Shown: one piece after another, positions 16,247-25,486 of the stretch
Numbering within the stretch: the stretch's first letter is position 1
Layout of the letters: each line of letters starts with the position of its first letter
Source: Rhizobium sp. LC145
GTDB lineage: Bacteria > Pseudomonadota > Alphaproteobacteria > Rhizobiales > Rhizobiaceae
DNA length: 64,000 nucleotides
Assembly (NCBI RefSeq): GCF_001005825.1
Contig: NZ_LBHV01000007.1
Span: 1-64,000, forward strand
Reading direction: 5' to 3'
Made by a program: the position numbers and the translations under genes
Notes under the pieces: model-generated
Told to the model about the DNA's origin: nothing
The model's database searches: none
What the model saw: only the letters and a program-made list of their open reading frames with translations

Positions 16247-17910
16247 CACATATTCGGATAGACCGGGCCCTCGCCGCCCTGGGGCGGCACCCAGTTGATG
16301 TTCTGGTTGGGGTCCTTGATGTCGCAGGTCTTGCAGTGCACGCAGTTCTGCGCGTTGATGACGAAGGTCGGCTCGCCGTCCTTCTCCACCCATTCGTAGA
16401 CGCCTGCCGGACAATAGCGCGCCGAAGGCCCGGCATAGACCTCGTATTCGGAACGCCTCTGCAGGTCCATGTCCTTCACCTGCAGATGGACCGGCTGGTC
16501 CTCCTCGTGATTGGTGTTCGACAGGAAGACCGAGGAGAGGCGATCGAAGGTCAGCACGCCATCCGGCCTCGGATAGTCGATCGGCTTGTGCTTGGCAGCC
16601 GGCTCCAGGCTCTCCGCATCCGTCTTGCCATGCTTCAGCGTGCCGAAGAAGGAACGGCCGAAGAGCTGGTTGGTCCACATGTCGAGCCCGCCGAGCGCGA
16701 TGCCGACGGCCGTGCCGAACCGCGACCAGAGCGGCTTGACGTTCCTCACCCGCTTCAGGTCCTTGCCGATCGGGCTTGCCCGCCATTCGTTCTCGATTTC
16801 CACGACCTCGTCATTGGCGCGGCCCGCTTCGATCGCCGCTGCGATCTTGTCGGCCGCCAGCATGCCGGACAGAACCGCGTTGTGGCTGCCCTTGATACGC
16901 GGCACGTTGACGAAGCCCGCCGAACAGCCGATCAGCGCGCCGCCGGGGAAGGAAAGCTTCGGCACCGACTGGAAGCCGCCCTCGGTGATCGCGCGGGCGC
17001 CGTAGGAGATGCGCTTGGCCCCTTCGAACGTGTCGCGGATCGCCGGATGGGTCTTGAAGCGCTGGAACTCCTCGAAGGGATGGAGATACGGGTTCTTGTA
17101 GTTCAGGTGCACCACGAAGCCGACCGCCACGAGGTTGTCGTGCAGGTGGTAGAGGAAGGAGCCGCCGCCGGTCTGCATGCCGAGTGGCCAGCCGAAGGAA
17201 TGCTGCACCAGGCCTTGTTTGTGCTTCTCCGGCTTCACCTGCCAGAGCTCCTTGAGACCGATGCCGAATTTCTGCGGCTCGCGGCCCTCGTCCAGCTTGA
17301 ACCGGTTGATGAGCTGCTTGGCGAGCGAGCCGCGCACGCCCTCGCCGATCAGCACGTATTTGCCGTGCAGTTCCATGCCTCGGGTGAAATTCGGGCCGGG
17401 TTCGCCGTTCCGCTCGATGCCCATGTCGCCGGTGGCAACGCCGATCACCGCGCCAGCATCATTGTAGAGCACTTCGGTCGCGGCAAAGCCGGGATAGATC
17501 TCGACGCCCAGCGCCTCGGCCTTTTCTGCCAGCCACCGACAGACGAGCCCGAGCGAGACGATGTAGTTGCCGTGATTGTTCATCAGCGGCGGCATCATGA
17601 AGTTCGGCAGGCGGAGCGAACCGGCGGGACCGAGGAACAGGAACTGGTCGTCCGTCACCGGCGTATCGAAGGGATGGCCTTCCTCCTCGCGCCAGCCGGG
17701 CAGAAGCGCATCGATGCCGACCGGATCGACCACCGCGCCCGAAAGGATATGAGCGCCGACTTCCGAGCCCTTTTCGAGCACGACGACGGAAAGCTCGGGA
17801 TTGACCTGCTTCAAGCGAATGGCAGCCGACAGGCCGGCAGGCCCCGCCCCGACGATCACGACGTCGAATTCCATCGACTCACGTTCGGGGAGTTCCATGT
17901 CTTCGCTCAT
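16246..17910 (-). CDS. Electron transfer flavoprotein-ubiquinone oxidoreductase
   Basis: 554 residues, an inner-membrane iron-sulfur flavoprotein that passes electrons from reduced ETF (fatty-acid and amino-acid dehydrogenases) to ubiquinone. FAD binding is shown by VVIVGAGPAGLSAA at 17-30. The C-terminal [4Fe-4S] ligands are the Cys in RYCPAGVYEW and the three Cys in CVHCKTC, as in the mitochondrial enzyme. The length is typical. It is transcribed towards, and overlaps, the GNAT gene. The divergent FAD-dependent 2-hydroxyacid dehydrogenase at 18184 may feed electrons through the same ETF route, which is inference. Confidence 0.94.
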   Translation of the reverse strand: MSEDMELPERESMEFDVVIVGAGPAGLSAAIRLKQVNPELSVVVLEKGSEVGAHILSGAVVDPVGIDALLPGWREEEGHPFDTPVTDDQFLFLGPAGSLRLPNFMMPPLMNNHGNYIVSLGLVCRWLAEKAEALGVEIYPGFAATEVLYNDAGAVIGVATGDMGIERNGEPGPNFTRGMELHGKYVLIGEGVRGSLAKQLINRFKLDEGREPQKFGIGLKELWQVKPEKHKQGLVQHSFGWPLGMQTGGGSFLYHLHDNLVAVGFVVHLNYKNPYLHPFEEFQRFKTHPAIRDTFEGAKRISYGARAITEGGFQSVPKLSFPGGALIGCSAGFVNVPRIKGSHNAVLSGMLAADKIAAAIEAGRANDEVVEIENEWRASPIGKDLKRVRNVKPLWSRFGTAVGIALGGLDMWTNQLFGRSFFGTLKHGKTDAESLEPAAKHKPIDYPRPDGVLTFDRLSSVFLSNTNHEEDQPVHLQVKDMDLQRRSEYEVYAGPSARYCPAGVYEWVEKDGEPTFVINAQNCVHCKTCDIKDPNQNINWVPPQGGEGPVYPNM

Positions 17911-18183
17911 TATCGATCAACCTCCACTTTGGGGTTCCCTTTTATCAGCCTCTCCTTGGCAAAAGCCGGAAAGCTTGTCGAGCCGGGATGCGACACCCTC
18001 TGACCAGATAAACAGAACCGCGATTTTTTAGCGAGAATAATTGACGTTTACGTTAGCGTCAATAATTGTCCTCAGCAACTCAATGGGCATTTAGTTGTCA
18101 TACAACCTGATGACTTAGCAAGAGGGTTTGCGCATATCCTTGCCACGCCTTAGAGATTGGCAACCGAATCCGCAGTCGAGCCC

Positions 18184-19584
18184 ATGCCCAACATGACCTT
18201 CAACGCCGACCAGTTTGCCACACGTCTCACCGGCCTTCATCCCGATCTTGCCGTTCTGGGTCCAGAGGTGTTGAAGAGCCGGCACTCAGGCGAGCACAGC
18301 AACAACTTCGATGCCGGCGTCATGGCGCAACCCTCTTCCACGGAAGCTGCCGCCGCGCTCATTTCCTGGTGCGCCGAAAACGGCGTCGCTATCGTGCCGC
18401 AAGGCGGGCTCACCGGGCTCGTCGGCGGCAATGTCAGCCGGGCCGGCGAGGTCATCCTCTCTTCCGCGCGGCTCAACCGGATCGTTGCGATCGATCCCGA
18501 AGAGATGACCGCCACCGTGGAGGCGGGCGTCACGCTCGAGGCGCTTCAGACCGCGCTTGAGCCTCTCGGCCTCATGACCGGCGTCGATCTCGGCTCGCGT
18601 GGATCGGCGACGATCGGCGGCATGGTTTCCACCAATGCCGGCGGCATCCTCGCCTTCCGCAATGGCGTCATGCGGCATCAGATCCTGGGTATCGAAGCCG
18701 TGCTGCCGTCCGGCGAAATCTTCCGCGATCTTACCCGTGTGGTGAAGGTCAGCGCCGGCCCGGACCTGAAACAGCTCTTCATCGGCGGCGAAGGCGCTTT
18801 CGGCTTCGTGACCCGCGTGGTCCTCAAGATTGAGCCGAAGCGACCCCATCGTGCGACCGCGATGATCGGGGTTCAGGATGCGCGAACGGCGCTTAGGGTG
18901 ATCCGGCATTTCCGGTCGCTGCCGGGCATCACCCTGGAGGCCGCCGAAATGATGTGGCCCCGCTATGTCCGCGACCATGCCAGACTAAAAGCGCTCGACC
19001 TCTCCTGGCTTGAAGATGATGCGTCGGCTTTGCTGGTCGAGGTATCGGGCGAAACCGTCGAGACGGCCACAGCCGCGCTCGAAGAAGGATTGGAAAATCT
19101 CTGGGAGGCGCTTTCGCTCAAGGGCGGCGTCATCGCCCAATCGCTCGACCAGGCGCGGCGCTTCTGGGATATCCGTGAGGATTCCGGCTTCTATTACGCG
19201 GAAATCCCGGATGCCGCCTCCTTCGACATTTCCGTGCCGCCGACTTTCCTCGATGCTTATGTGACCGGTCTCGAAACACGGCTGAAGGCGATCGATCCCA
19301 CCTATGCCGCCTACGTTTACGGCCATGTCGCCGATGGAAACCTGCATCTGACGCTCATCAAGCGTGGTCCGCTGCCGGAGGAGGAATTGCGCTCCGTCGA
19401 GAACGCCGTTTATTCCGGCATTTCGGAAGCCGGCGGCAGCTTCTCCGCCGAGCATGGCGTCGGCCTCGAAAAGCGTTACGGCTACGAGACCTTCGTCTCG
19501 CCGCAAAAGCAGCAATTGGCGAGGGCCTTGAAAAAAGCCCTCGATCCGAACGGCCTGTTCAATCCCGGCAAGGTGCCGTTCTGA
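18184..19584 (+). CDS. FAD-linked D-2-hydroxyacid dehydrogenase (D-2-hydroxyglutarate/D-lactate type)
   Basis: 466 residues from ATG 18184; TTG at 18157 and ATG at 18193 are alternatives and the start is not certain. The vanillyl-alcohol-oxidase type FAD domain (about 30-215) has VPQGGLTGLVGGNVS and GSRGSATIGGMVSTNAGG. The C-terminal FAD-oxidase domain has VYGHVADGNLHL and SAEHGVGLEKR, the metal/substrate site typical of D2HGDH, DLD and GlcD relatives. It oxidises a D-2-hydroxyacid and passes electrons to a flavoprotein or quinone; closest to D-2-hydroxyglutarate dehydrogenase in motif pattern. Divergent from ETF-QO. Confidence 0.87.
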   Translation: MPNMTFNADQFATRLTGLHPDLAVLGPEVLKSRHSGEHSNNFDAGVMAQPSSTEAAAALISWCAENGVAIVPQGGLTGLVGGNVSRAGEVILSSARLNRIVAIDPEEMTATVEAGVTLEALQTALEPLGLMTGVDLGSRGSATIGGMVSTNAGGILAFRNGVMRHQILGIEAVLPSGEIFRDLTRVVKVSAGPDLKQLFIGGEGAFGFVTRVVLKIEPKRPHRATAMIGVQDARTALRVIRHFRSLPGITLEAAEMMWPRYVRDHARLKALDLSWLEDDASALLVEVSGETVETATAALEEGLENLWEALSLKGGVIAQSLDQARRFWDIREDSGFYYAEIPDAASFDISVPPTFLDAYVTGLETRLKAIDPTYAAYVYGHVADGNLHLTLIKRGPLPEEELRSVENAVYSGISEAGGSFSAEHGVGLEKRYGYETFVSPQKQQLARALKKALDPNGLFNPGKVPF

Positions 19585-19678
19585 AAGAAGCCATATCGGG
19601 GCTGAACCGGTCTTTCAAAACCGGATCACCTGCTTATAACAAGTCAGCATTCGATTTTCGTCAGGGAAGGACTTCACA

Positions 19679-20467
19679 ATGGACCTCGGAATCACCGGCA
19701 AACGCGCCCTCGTTCTCGCCTCTTCGCGCGGGCTGGGCCTCGGTATCGCGAAAGCGCTCGCCCGCGAGGGAGCAAACGTGCTGCTCGTCGGCCGATCCGG
19801 TGACCGGCTTGCCGAGAACTGCAAGACGATCAACGCCGAGGGCAAGGGCAAGGCCGATTGGGTCTGGGGCGATCTTTCCGACGACAATTTCGTGGAAGCG
19901 ATGACCGCGGCCGTGAAGGAAAAGCTCGGCGGCATCGACATCCTCGTCAACAATACCGGCGGACCGACCCCCGGCACGGCCGAGGAAATGACCGCCGACA
20001 AACTCGAAACCTTCTTCCAATCCATGGTGCTGCGCGTCATCACGCTCACCAACGCCTTCCTGCCGCAGATGAAGGAGCAGGGCTGGGGCCGCATTCTCAC
20101 CGTCGCCTCTTCCGGCGTCTTCGAGCCCATTTCAAACCTCGCGCTCTCCAATACCCTGCGCTCGGCGCTGGTCGGCTGGAACAAGACGATCTCGACGGAG
20201 GTCGCCGGCTTCGGCATTACCATCAACATGCTGCTTCCGGGCCGCATCCACACGGACCGCATCGACGAACTCGACGGCGCGAATGCCAAGCGGCAGGGCA
20301 AGACGGTGGAGGAAGTCCGCGCCGCATCGGTCAAGTCGATCCCCGCCGGCCGGCTCGGCAAGGTGGAGGAATTCGCCGCCGCCGGCGCCTTCCTCTGCTC
20401 CGAACCCGCGAGCTACGTCACCGGCACCATGCTGCGCGTCGATGGCGGCGCATCGAAATCGGTCTAA
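19679..20467 (+). CDS. SDR-like oxidoreductase (3-oxoacyl-ACP reductase-like) lacking the canonical catalytic Tyr/Lys
   Basis: 262 residues. The Rossmann start is GKRALVLASSRGLGLGIAKAL, an irregular TGxxxGIG motif, and LVNNTGG matches the NNAG segment. The Ser of the active site is in TVASSGVF near residue 142, but where YxxxK is expected the sequence is ALSNTLRSALVGWNK, with no Tyr. This is like the BKR_like_SDR_like subgroup, known for an imperfect NAD motif and catalytic tetrad. The normal reaction therefore cannot be assumed. AGGGAAGGAC provides a ribosome binding site before ATG 19679. Confidence 0.82.
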   Translation: MDLGITGKRALVLASSRGLGLGIAKALAREGANVLLVGRSGDRLAENCKTINAEGKGKADWVWGDLSDDNFVEAMTAAVKEKLGGIDILVNNTGGPTPGTAEEMTADKLETFFQSMVLRVITLTNAFLPQMKEQGWGRILTVASSGVFEPISNLALSNTLRSALVGWNKTISTEVAGFGITINMLLPGRIHTDRIDELDGANAKRQGKTVEEVRAASVKSIPAGRLGKVEEFAAAGAFLCSEPASYVTGTMLRVDGGASKSV

Positions 20468-20551
20468 GGGCGCGTCAAGCCGGTTAGAATTCCGTTTCTC
20501 TCCACGCAGGCAGCACCTATGATGCCTGCGTGACCCACCGGAGTTGGTAAC

Positions 20552-20755
20552 ATGGCATTCGCAAAGCTCGCCCTTACGACCGTCGGTATTCTCGCGATCC
20601 TGATCGGCCTCATCTGGATTGGCCAGGGTACCGGGCTCTTCCCCTACCCCGCGACCAGCTTCATGATAAACCAGACGCCCTGGATCGTTTACGGGGCGCT
20701 GGTGGCGATCGCCGGCGCCTTACTCCTGTGGAGCGGAAGACGGATCAACATATAG
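20552..20755 (+). CDS. 67-residue two-TM membrane protein, conserved hypothetical
   Basis: ATG at 20552 has GGAG nine bases upstream. Two TM segments at about 5-27 and 44-61 are joined by a loop with GTGLFPYPATSFM, and the tail is basic (GRRINI). Sequence features suggest a real conserved small membrane protein, but no function is known. It follows the SDR-like gene by 84 bp on the same strand. Confidence 0.7.
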   Translation: MAFAKLALTTVGILAILIGLIWIGQGTGLFPYPATSFMINQTPWIVYGALVAIAGALLLWSGRRINI

Positions 20756-20979
20756 AGGACGGAAGCCGCAGAGGCATCCATGGGAGGCGTTCTGCGCGCG
20801 GCGCGGCCGCAAGGCCGCGTGGAAGTTGAACTAGATTAACTCCGCTTCACAAAGCATCATTATTACAAAGATTTAACCTGAGATCGCGGCTTTCCCCACG
20901 ACCCTGGGCAGATCCGTCTTTTTTGCGCCGCAATGCAGGCAGCTCGATGGAATATCGGGCGAAACAAGCGAGCGGTCTC
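20756..20979. other. Intergenic stretch before the RND efflux operon
   Basis: 224 bp with no gene. It should hold the promoter of the RND pair. No regulator gene lies next to the operon and I saw no clear operator palindrome. Confidence 0.4.
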
Positions 20980-22212
20980 ATGAAGAAGCTCTGGATTTTG
21001 GCAGGCGTCATCGTCGTCGCGGCGGTTGCCGGTTGGGAGTTCCGCGACAGGCTTCCCTTTCTCTCTTCCTTCATTCATCCGGCTTCCGCCGATACGGGCG
21101 AAAATGCGGGAGGAGATCAGCAGCACCGCCGCACGGGCGGACCGCCGCCGACGGTCAAGACGGTGGCGGCCATCCGCGCCACGCTGCCCATGGACGTCAC
21201 GGCGACCGGCTGGGCCGATGCGGACGAAAACACCACCATAGCTGCCCAGCAGGCGGGAACCATCCTGAACATCATGGCTGATGACGGCGCCATCGTGAAG
21301 ACCGGCGACCTGATCGCCAAACTCGACGATCGCACGGCCAAGGCCACGATCGAGAAGGACAAGGCCGTACTCGTGCGCGATCAGGCAACCCTTGCTCAGG
21401 CGGAGACGGCGCTTGCCAGGGCAAGCAACCTTCTCAACGGAAATGCCGGCACGCAGCAATCCGTCGATGAGGCACGCGCCGCCCGCGATACCGCGGCAGC
21501 GACCGTGGAAAGCGACAAGGCGACGATTTCCGCCGATCAGGTGGAACTGGACAATACCGATATCCGCGCCCCCTTCGACGGTCGGCTCGGAGATATCTCG
21601 GTCAGCACCGGCGCCTATCTCAGCGCAGGTGCCGCCGTCGTGACGATCGCCAAATACGATCCGATCTACGTGAAATTCCACCTGCCCGAGGCCTATCTCG
21701 AAGCGCTGCGGGAAGGCTTCGCCGCAGGCACCGTCGGCATCGATGCCGCCCCGCAGAACTCCGCAAAGGCCCCGCTGAAGGGAGTGCTGAGCTTCTTCGA
21801 CAATACGGTGGATTCCGCCTCGGGCACCATTCTGGCCAAGGCAAGGTTTGACAATCCCTCGGGCGCTCTTTGGCCAGGCCAGTCGGTGAACGTGACGGTC
21901 CATTTCCAGAGCGATCGGCAGGACATCGTGGTGCCGACGGTCGCCGTCAGCCCCGGCGCTGCCGGTTCCTTCGTCTACTCGGTCGGCGAGGACGGCAAGG
22001 TTCATGTGACGCCGGTAACGGTGGCGCGTTCGAATGGCAGCAATACCGCACTCGCCGGCGGCCTCGAGGCTGGCGCCCATGTGGTGATCGAAGGCCAGGT
22101 GCAGCTCGTGGACGGAGCGCAGGTGAAGGAGGAGTTTGCCAGTGGCCAGGATACCAGCCTGCTCAACGCCAACGGCAATGATGGGCAGGTCGAAGTGGGG
22201 GCGGCGCGATGA
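20980..22212 (+). CDS. RND efflux periplasmic adaptor (membrane fusion protein)
   Basis: 410 residues from ATG 20980; starts at 20923 or 20947 are possible but give a longer basic leader. A single N-terminal anchor (MKKLWILAGVIVVAAVAG) is followed by the lipoyl half (TGWADADENTTIAAQQAG), an alpha-hairpin rich in Ala, Glu and Gln (about 105-165), then the second lipoyl half and beta-barrel (DIRAPFDGRLGD, WPGQSVNV). It links the inner-membrane pump to an outer-membrane channel. The stop overlaps the pump gene start by 4 bp (ATGA). No outer-membrane factor gene is nearby, so a shared TolC-like channel is likely. Confidence 0.9.
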   Translation: MKKLWILAGVIVVAAVAGWEFRDRLPFLSSFIHPASADTGENAGGDQQHRRTGGPPPTVKTVAAIRATLPMDVTATGWADADENTTIAAQQAGTILNIMADDGAIVKTGDLIAKLDDRTAKATIEKDKAVLVRDQATLAQAETALARASNLLNGNAGTQQSVDEARAARDTAAATVESDKATISADQVELDNTDIRAPFDGRLGDISVSTGAYLSAGAAVVTIAKYDPIYVKFHLPEAYLEALREGFAAGTVGIDAAPQNSAKAPLKGVLSFFDNTVDSASGTILAKARFDNPSGALWPGQSVNVTVHFQSDRQDIVVPTVAVSPGAAGSFVYSVGEDGKVHVTPVTVARSNGSNTALAGGLEAGAHVVIEGQVQLVDGAQVKEEFASGQDTSLLNANGNDGQVEVGAAR

Positions 22213-25200
22213 TCCCGCAATTCTGCATCCGCCGCCCGGTCGCCACCACGCTTCTCGCCATCGGCGTGGTTCTGGCGGGTCTGGCGGGTTATCGGCTATT
22301 GCCGGTGGCGGCGCTGCCGCAGGTCGATTTCCCGACCATCAACGTCTCGGCGCAATTGACCGGCGCATCTCCGCAGACCATAGCGACCGCCGTCTCGACG
22401 CCGCTCATCAAGAAGTTCGAGACCATTCCCGGCATCAGCGAGATCAGCGCGACGAATTCGCTCGGCAACACCTCGATCGTCCTGCAATTCGATCTCAACC
22501 GGAATATCGACGCGGCCGCCGCCGACGTGCAGGCGGCGATTTCGCAGGCGACCCGGCAACTGCCGGACAACATGACGACGCCGCCGAGCTACCGCAAGAC
22601 CAATCCGGCGGACGCGCCCGTGCTGCTGCTCGCCGTGCGCGGCGACAACCTGCCGCCCAGCAAGGTGGACGAGATCGCCGAGGACGTGCTTTCGCCTGCG
22701 CTCTCCACCCTGCCCGGTGTCGCCGAGGTTTCGATCTACGGCACCAAGACCTATGCGGTGCGGGTCGAGCTTGATCCGGCCAAGCTGCAGGCGCGCAATC
22801 TCGGGGTCGATACTGTCGCCAATGCGATCGCCAGTGCCAACAGCCAGGCGCCGGTGGGTTCGCTGAAGAACAGCGCCCAGCAGCTCACGATCAATGCCGA
22901 TACTCAGCGCACCAATGCCGATGAGTTCCGCTCGCTGGTGATCGCCAATCCGAACGGCGCGCCGATCCATCTGGGCGATGTGGCGGAGGTTCAGGACAGC
23001 GTCGGAAACCCCGACGCCGGAAGCTGGTATGACGGCAATTCAGCCATCATTCTCGCCATACAGCGCCAGCCGGACGCCAATACCGTGGACGTGGTGGATG
23101 CGGTGCGCGCGAAGCTGCCTCAACTGACCGAGGAGCTGCCCGCTTCGGTTTCGATCAACGTCATGAACGACGCCTCGACCGCCATCCGCTCGGCGATCGA
23201 CGACGTTCAGTTCACGCTGATGCTGACGATCGCGTTGGTCGTGCTCGTCATCTATCTGTTCCTCGGCCGGCTTTCGGCCACCATCGTTCCGGCACTTGCC
23301 GTGCCGCTATCGCTGATCGCAACCTTCGGGGTCATGTATCTGCTCGGCTACAGCATCGACAACATATCGCTGCTCGGGCTCACGTTGTCGGTCGGCCTCG
23401 TGGTGGACGATGCGATCGTCATGCTGGAAAACATCATGCGGCATGTGGAGGACGGCATGCCTGTGATGCAGGCGGCGATGCAGGGCGCCTCAGAGGTCAG
23501 CTACACGATCGTTTCCATGTCGGTCTCGCTGATCGCGGTCTTCATCCCGATCCTCCTGATGGGCGGCGTGGTCGGCCGGTTGTTCAACGAATTCGGCATG
23601 GTGGTGACGCTCGCGATCGTCGCCTCGGCGATCGTATCGCTGACCGTCACGCCGATGCTCGGCTCGCGGCTTTCCGGCGCCGAGCATCACCCGGGCCTGA
23701 TCGCCCGCGTCTTCGACGCCGGCTTCAACCGCGCGCTGAAAGCCTATGGCAGATCGGTCGGCTGGTGCCTCGGGCACCGGGCAGCGATAATGCTGCTGTT
23801 CTTCGCCTCGGTCGCCGGCTCAGTCTATCTGTTCGAGACGCTCCCTTCGAGCTTCTTCCCGACGGAGGACATCGGCCGGCTGACGATCTCGACCCAGGCG
23901 CGCCAGGATATTTCCTATCCCGCCATGCGGGACCTGCAGGCGCAGGTGGCGGCGGCCGTTCAGAAGAACCCCGCCGTCGCGCATGTGACCTCGATCGTCG
24001 GCAGCAACGGCCGAAGCCCGCTCAACAACGGCACGATCTTCGTGGAGCTGAAGGATCGCGATCAGCGCCCTCCCCTGCAGCAGACGCTTCGCGAACTGAG
24101 GCAGGCGACGGCGAAGACCGCCGGCATCAAGAGCTTTATCACGCCACAGCAAAGCCTGCGCTTCGGCGGGCGCTCGACAGCGAGCCAATACCAGCTCGTG
24201 GTGCAGGCGCTCAACGCGGCGCAAACCAACGAATGGTCCGACAAGATTCAGGCGGCGATGCGAAGCGACCGCACGCATTTCACCGATGTCACCTCCGACG
24301 CCCAGAACAATGCGATCGAGGCGAATATCAAGGTCGATCCGGAAAAGGCAGCCGCATTCGGTATCACCGATCAGCAATTGCGCGAAACGCTGCAGATGGC
24401 CTTCGGCGGCTATACGGCGGCGGAAATTCAATCCACCGGCGATAGTTACGACGTCATCACCGAGTTCGACAATACCCGGCAGTGGAACGACCAGATACTG
24501 CAGGACGTCCACGTGATGTCCTCCAACGGCTCGCTCGTGCCTCTCTCCAATTTCGCCGAGGTCGTGCGGGCGACGGCTCCGGTCACCATCAACCAGACCG
24601 GCCAGCTCGTCTCGACGACGGTTTCGTTCAACCTGCCGTCAGGCGTATCGCTCAGCGATGCGACGGCGGCGATCGACCGGATCAAGGCGAGCCTGCAAAT
24701 GCCGAACGACGTGTTCACCACCTATGGCGGCACGGCGCAGATATTCCAGCAAAGCCAAGGCAATACGCCGCTTCTGATCCTCGCCGCCGTGCTGACCATC
24801 TACGTGGTGCTCGGCGTGCTCTACGAGAGCTTCATCCACCCGCTGACGATCCTTTCCGGACTACCGGCGGCGGCCTTCGGAGCACTTTTGGCGCTGAAAC
24901 TCTTCGGCTTCGATCTCTCCATCATTGCCCTTATCGGGCTCCTGATGCTGATCGGCATCGTCAAGAAGAACGCGATCATGATGATCGACGTGGCGGTGGA
25001 GACCATGCGCTCGAAGGGAGAAACGGCAGCCGCCGCCATCCAAGAGGCCTGCGTGCGCCGCTTCCGGCCGATCATGATGACGACCTTCTGCGCGCTGCTC
25101 GGGGCATTGCCGATCGCTCTCGGAACCGGCGCGAGTTCCGAACTGCGCCAGCCGCTCGGCATCGCGGTCGTCGGCGGCCTCGTCGTCAGCCAGGCGCTGA

Positions 25201-25334
25201 CGCTGTTCATCACGCCCGTCATCTTCGTGGAGATGGACCGTTTCGGCCGCTTTCTCGCGGGGCTCGGCCGGAAGAAGGATAGCAGCCGGCGAGAGGCAAA
25301 CGACGATATGCCGGCGACCATCGCGGCGGAGTGA
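22209..25334 (+). CDS. RND multidrug efflux permease (AcrB/MdtB-like, HAE1 type)
   Basis: 1041 residues, twelve TM segments with two large periplasmic domains. TM1 begins IRRPVATTLLAIGVVLAG, and the proton-relay Asp pair is in LSVGLVVDDAIVMLENIM (TM4, near residue 400). GGRSTASQYQLVV and the GYTAAEIQ segments belong to the pore and docking domains. Length and order match hydrophobe/amphiphile exporters, closest in style to MdtB/MdtC. It is coupled to the adaptor gene by ATGA overlap. Substrates unknown. A palindromic repeat follows directly (25338-25472). Confidence 0.93.
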   Translation: MIPQFCIRRPVATTLLAIGVVLAGLAGYRLLPVAALPQVDFPTINVSAQLTGASPQTIATAVSTPLIKKFETIPGISEISATNSLGNTSIVLQFDLNRNIDAAAADVQAAISQATRQLPDNMTTPPSYRKTNPADAPVLLLAVRGDNLPPSKVDEIAEDVLSPALSTLPGVAEVSIYGTKTYAVRVELDPAKLQARNLGVDTVANAIASANSQAPVGSLKNSAQQLTINADTQRTNADEFRSLVIANPNGAPIHLGDVAEVQDSVGNPDAGSWYDGNSAIILAIQRQPDANTVDVVDAVRAKLPQLTEELPASVSINVMNDASTAIRSAIDDVQFTLMLTIALVVLVIYLFLGRLSATIVPALAVPLSLIATFGVMYLLGYSIDNISLLGLTLSVGLVVDDAIVMLENIMRHVEDGMPVMQAAMQGASEVSYTIVSMSVSLIAVFIPILLMGGVVGRLFNEFGMVVTLAIVASAIVSLTVTPMLGSRLSGAEHHPGLIARVFDAGFNRALKAYGRSVGWCLGHRAAIMLLFFASVAGSVYLFETLPSSFFPTEDIGRLTISTQARQDISYPAMRDLQAQVAAAVQKNPAVAHVTSIVGSNGRSPLNNGTIFVELKDRDQRPPLQQTLRELRQATAKTAGIKSFITPQQSLRFGGRSTASQYQLVVQALNAAQTNEWSDKIQAAMRSDRTHFTDVTSDAQNNAIEANIKVDPEKAAAFGITDQQLRETLQMAFGGYTAAEIQSTGDSYDVITEFDNTRQWNDQILQDVHVMSSNGSLVPLSNFAEVVRATAPVTINQTGQLVSTTVSFNLPSGVSLSDATAAIDRIKASLQMPNDVFTTYGGTAQIFQQSQGNTPLLILAAVLTIYVVLGVLYESFIHPLTILSGLPAAAFGALLALKLFGFDLSIIALIGLLMLIGIVKKNAIMMIDVAVETMRSKGETAAAAIQEACVRRFRPIMMTTFCALLGALPIALGTGASSELRQPLGIAVVGGLVVSQALTLFITPVIFVEMDRFGRFLAGLGRKKDSSRREANDDMPATIAAE

Positions 25335-25337
25335 ATT

Positions 25338-25472
25338 TGCCCCTCATCCGGCTGCCGCCACCTTCTCCCCGTTTTGACGGGGAGAAGGGATATGCCGCAC
25401 CGTCGCCGGCCCCCCTCGCCCCGCTTGCGGGGAGAGGGTCGCCAAGCGAAGCGGAGGCGGGGTGAGGGGCAA
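25338..25472. repeat. Mosaic palindromic intergenic repeat (RIME-like)
   Basis: About 135 bp with nested inverted repeats: TTCTCCCCG/CGGGGAGAA at its left, CTCGCCCCG/CGGGGAGAG at the right and GCCCCTCA/TGAGGGGC outer arms. Its first 34 bp are identical to the start of the element at 60240-60382. It lies between the RND pump and the convergent beta-lactamase and may act as a bidirectional terminator. The name is by resemblance to rhizobial intergenic mosaic elements. Confidence 0.8.
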
Positions 25473-25486
25473 GCCCGGGCGCTTCC

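Noticed and set aside
16210..18003. 597-codon plus-strand frame opposite ETF-QO
   Set aside because: ETF-QO carries FAD and 4Fe-4S motifs over its entire length; the opposite frame is low-complexity and His/Arg-rich.
25338..25472. Possible CRISPR or small-RNA locus
   Set aside because: The inverted repeats are a single mosaic palindromic element, without regular direct repeats and spacers, and similar copies lie elsewhere.
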